Below are positions 62,499 to 64,000 of a DNA stretch of 64,000 bases, piece after piece. The DNA comes from CALCNS01 sp937897315 (lineage in GTDB: Bacteria; Bacillota; JAAYKD01). Numbering within the stretch: position 1 is the first letter of the stretch; the number at the start of each line of letters is the position of its first letter. The notes under the pieces were generated by a model. The model did not search any database. It was not told where the DNA came from and worked only from the letters and a program-made list of their open reading frames with translations. The DNA lies in the NCBI GenBank assembly GCA_036744005.1, contig DAINOJ010000001.1, positions 186,001 through 250,000 on the forward strand, given 5' to 3'. A program made the position numbers and the translations under genes.

Positions 62499-63242
62499 AT
62501 GTCATCTAAGACTCTTCGACTCGATAAAATATTGAGCCACATGAACATCGCTTCACGTTCGGACATTAAGAAAATGGCACGTCAGGGTTCCATACAAGTG
62601 AATGGAGAAATCATACTCGATACCTCACGCCATTTTGATCCGGAAACAGCGGTCATTTTAGTCAATCAGCAACCAGTGCACTATCAGCAATACTGGTATT
62701 GGATGATGAACAAACCACAAAATGTGATTTCGGCAACATATGATGGACGTGATCGTACCGTTTTAGATTTAATGAGCAGGGAAGAAGTGCTTTTTGAGCC
62801 CTTCCCGGTCGGTCGATTGGATAAGGATACAGAAGGTTTGTTATTACTGACCAACGATGGTGAATTGGCACATTTCTTATTGTCTCCTCGTTTTCATGTT
62901 CCTAAAACATATTTTTTAACGGTACAAGGCGTCTTGAAAGCAGAGGATATTGAAGCGTGTCATGAGGGTCTCATCTTAGATGATGGAGCTAAGACCTTAC
63001 CATCCGTTCTAAATATTCTCAGTACGAATATCAGTGAGAATCAATCTAGTGCAGAAATCACCATTCACGAAGGAAAATATCATCAGGTAAAACGAATGAT
63101 GGAAATATTGAATTGTGAAGTAACCTACTTGAAGAGAATCCGCTTTGGACCTTTGACCCTCGATCAAAATTTACGTTTGGGGGAATATCGATTATTAAAC
63201 GAAGCCGAAGTGGATATGCTGAGAAGAGCTGTTCAGAAGTAA
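62499..63242 (+). CDS. rsuA: RsuA-family 16S rRNA pseudouridine synthase
   Basis: A 247-aa protein: an S4 RNA-binding domain (LRLDKILSHMNIASRSDI) followed by the RluB/RsuA catalytic domain with PVGRLDKDTEGLLLLTNDG, whose Asp is catalytic, and HVPKTYFLTV. The KTY motif and size are closest to RsuA (16S U516) rather than RluB. The ATG follows the pepT stop directly (TAAATG), so it is co-transcribed with pepT despite the unrelated role. Confidence 0.9.
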   Translation: MSSKTLRLDKILSHMNIASRSDIKKMARQGSIQVNGEIILDTSRHFDPETAVILVNQQPVHYQQYWYWMMNKPQNVISATYDGRDRTVLDLMSREEVLFEPFPVGRLDKDTEGLLLLTNDGELAHFLLSPRFHVPKTYFLTVQGVLKAEDIEACHEGLILDDGAKTLPSVLNILSTNISENQSSAEITIHEGKYHQVKRMMEILNCEVTYLKRIRFGPLTLDQNLRLGEYRLLNEAEVDMLRRAVQK

Positions 63243-63244
63243 TT

Positions 63245-63269
63245 GGAACCCTCGCTAGAGGGTTCCTTT
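63245..63269 (+). terminator. Terminator after the pseudouridine synthase gene
   Basis: A 9-bp perfect stem (GGAACCCTC / GAGGGTTCC) with a GCTA loop is followed by TTTCC. The T-tract is weak. Confidence 0.68.
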
Positions 63270-63294
63270 CCTATCGACGAAAGGGAAGAATGTA

Positions 63295-63459
63295 ATGATA
63301 CCATACATCATAGCGATGTCTTCTTTTCATCAATTAAAAACGGAACATCCAGGTTTGTACCTATTCATCGTGACTGCAAGCATCATCGCCTTCGCAATGC
63401 CTGCCTATGCCATTGTTACTATAATTCAGTGGTGGAAAAAAAGAAAGCGACCAAAATGA
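63295..63459 (+). CDS. Small single-span membrane protein upstream of mutY
   Basis: A 54-codon frame from ATG 63295 to TGA 63459. The product has a polar N-terminus, one hydrophobic helix (LYLFIVTASIIAFAMPAYAI, residues about 22-41), then WW and a strongly basic tail (KKRKRPK), so positive-inside gives an outside N-terminus and a cytoplasmic tail. The stop overlaps the mutY start as ATGA, which supports real translation. The ribosome binding site (AAGGGAAG) is modest. No known family recognised. Confidence 0.55.
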   Translation: MIPYIIAMSSFHQLKTEHPGLYLFIVTASIIAFAMPAYAIVTIIQWWKKRKRPK

Positions 63460-64000
63460 GCGAAAAGCAGGCGAGTATTGGTAAAGTTTTATTAGCTTGG
63501 TATGATCAACATGCCAGAATTTTACCCTGGCGCGGTAGTCAAGATCCCTATCATATCTGGTTATCCGAGATTATGTTACAACAAACACGGGTAGATACGG
63601 TGATGGATTACTATAGAAAGTGGCTGGAAGCGTTTCCAACTCTAGAAAGTTTTGCGGAAGCGGATGAAGAACAGGTGCTAAAAAAGTGGCAAGGGTTAGG
63701 GTATTATAGTCGGGTCCGTCATTTTCATCAAGCAGCCAAGCAAGTGATACAAACGTATGGAGTGGACTACCCAAAAGACATTCAGCAGTGGCTGGAACTA
63801 CCTGGAGTGGGAGCTTATACGGCTGCAGCGATTTGTTCCATTGCATTTCAGCGAACGACTCCCGTTTTTGACGGGAATGTCCTACGTGTCATGAGCAGAA
63901 TGTTAGAAATAAAAGAAAATCCCAAAGAGAAGAAAGTACAGAAATTGCTACTGGATATAGCAAAAGAATGGATGGATCCCCAAAGACCAGGCGATTATAA
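63456..64000 (+). CDS. mutY: Adenine DNA glycosylase MutY (3' end beyond window)
   Basis: MutY removes adenine mispaired with 8-oxoguanine. The frame is open to the last base (about 181 codons in the window). The N-terminal helix-hairpin-helix GPD domain is clear: ILPWRG near residue 22, WLSEIMLQQTRVDTV near 35-49 with the catalytic Glu, KKWQGLGYYSR, ELPGVGAYTAAAI near 115-127 and VFDGNVLRV with the catalytic Asp near 140. The iron-sulfur and NUDIX-like C-terminal parts would lie past the window end. Confidence 0.93.
   Translation, partial: MSEKQASIGKVLLAWYDQHARILPWRGSQDPYHIWLSEIMLQQTRVDTVMDYYRKWLEAFPTLESFAEADEEQVLKKWQGLGYYSRVRHFHQAAKQVIQTYGVDYPKDIQQWLELPGVGAYTAAAICSIAFQRTTPVFDGNVLRVMSRMLEIKENPKEKKVQKLLLDIAKEWMDPQRPGDY

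Noticed and set aside
1..64000. CRISPR arrays, insertion sequences, prophage or integrative elements
   Set aside because: No regularly spaced repeats, transposase-like or phage structural genes were seen by reading; the window appears to be core chromosome.

Overview
The window is a stretch of chromosome from a low-to-mid-40s GC (judged by eye, not computed) Gram-positive anaerobe of the Bacillota. Four things point there. The gene orders infB-rbfA-nrnA-truB-ribF-rpsO-pnp, recA-recX-rny-ymdB, yebC-ruvCAB-queH-queA-tgt and recJ-relA-dtd-hemZ-hisS are classic Bacillota/Clostridia blocks. SD sequences are strong (AAGGAGG) with frequent TTG and GTG starts. SpoIID/LytB, YlbF, RNase Y and YmdB homologues are present. 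Energy metabolism is ferredoxin- and decarboxylation-based. I see no insertion sequences, phage genes or CRISPR array, so this reads as core chromosome. Genus cannot be named from the sequence alone.

Layout. 1-13.4 kb: translation and RNA genes (infB, rbfA, nrnA, truB, ribF, rpsO, pnp), a dUTPase, a STAS-like/winged-helix regulator, recA-recX, rny, an unknown gene and ymdB. 13.5-25.9 kb: the metabolic centrepiece. A GntR-type regulator is followed by a four-subunit 2-oxoacid:ferredoxin oxidoreductase (korDABC), two-subunit methylmalonyl-CoA mutase, a MeaB chaperone fused in frame to methylmalonyl-CoA epimerase, three subunits of a methylmalonyl-CoA decarboxylase, PduL phosphotransacylase and a membrane pyrophosphatase. 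Read in order these convert 2-oxoglutarate to succinyl-CoA, methylmalonyl-CoA, propionyl-CoA and propionyl phosphate, with reduced ferredoxin and probably an ion gradient as by-products. 26-31.7 kb: a DUF401 membrane protein, then minus-strand uraA-upp and a class A penicillin-binding protein. 31.8-47.6 kb: ylbF, yebC, ruvCAB, queH, spoIID-like, queA, tgt, recJ, relA, dtd, a metallo-beta-lactamase-fold hydrolase, hemZ and hisS. 47.7-47.9 kb: a 6S RNA gene with its own promoter and terminator. 48-53.4 kb: threonine aldolase, two tandem paralogous amidohydrolases, ptb and buk. 53.4-64 kb: rarA, a YigZ-family gene, mnmA, a DUF1450-like gene, tRNA-Leu(CAA), two flavoproteins, minus-strand rocD, pepT, an RsuA-family pseudouridine synthase, a 54-codon membrane ORF and the 5' part of mutY.

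Taken together (inference) the organism looks like a fermenter of amino acids and peptides. PepT, RocD and threonine aldolase would feed amino-acid carbon in, the kor-mcm-mmd-pduL cluster would dispose of 2-oxoglutarate as propionate, and Ptb/Buk would make ATP from acyl-CoA. The most unusual points are the MeaB-epimerase fusion with an internal ribosome binding site, a RibF whose riboflavin-kinase half has lost its key motif, an apparent ATT start codon for RNase Y, and a compact 2-oxoglutarate-to-propionate locus under an unfamiliar GntR-type regulator.
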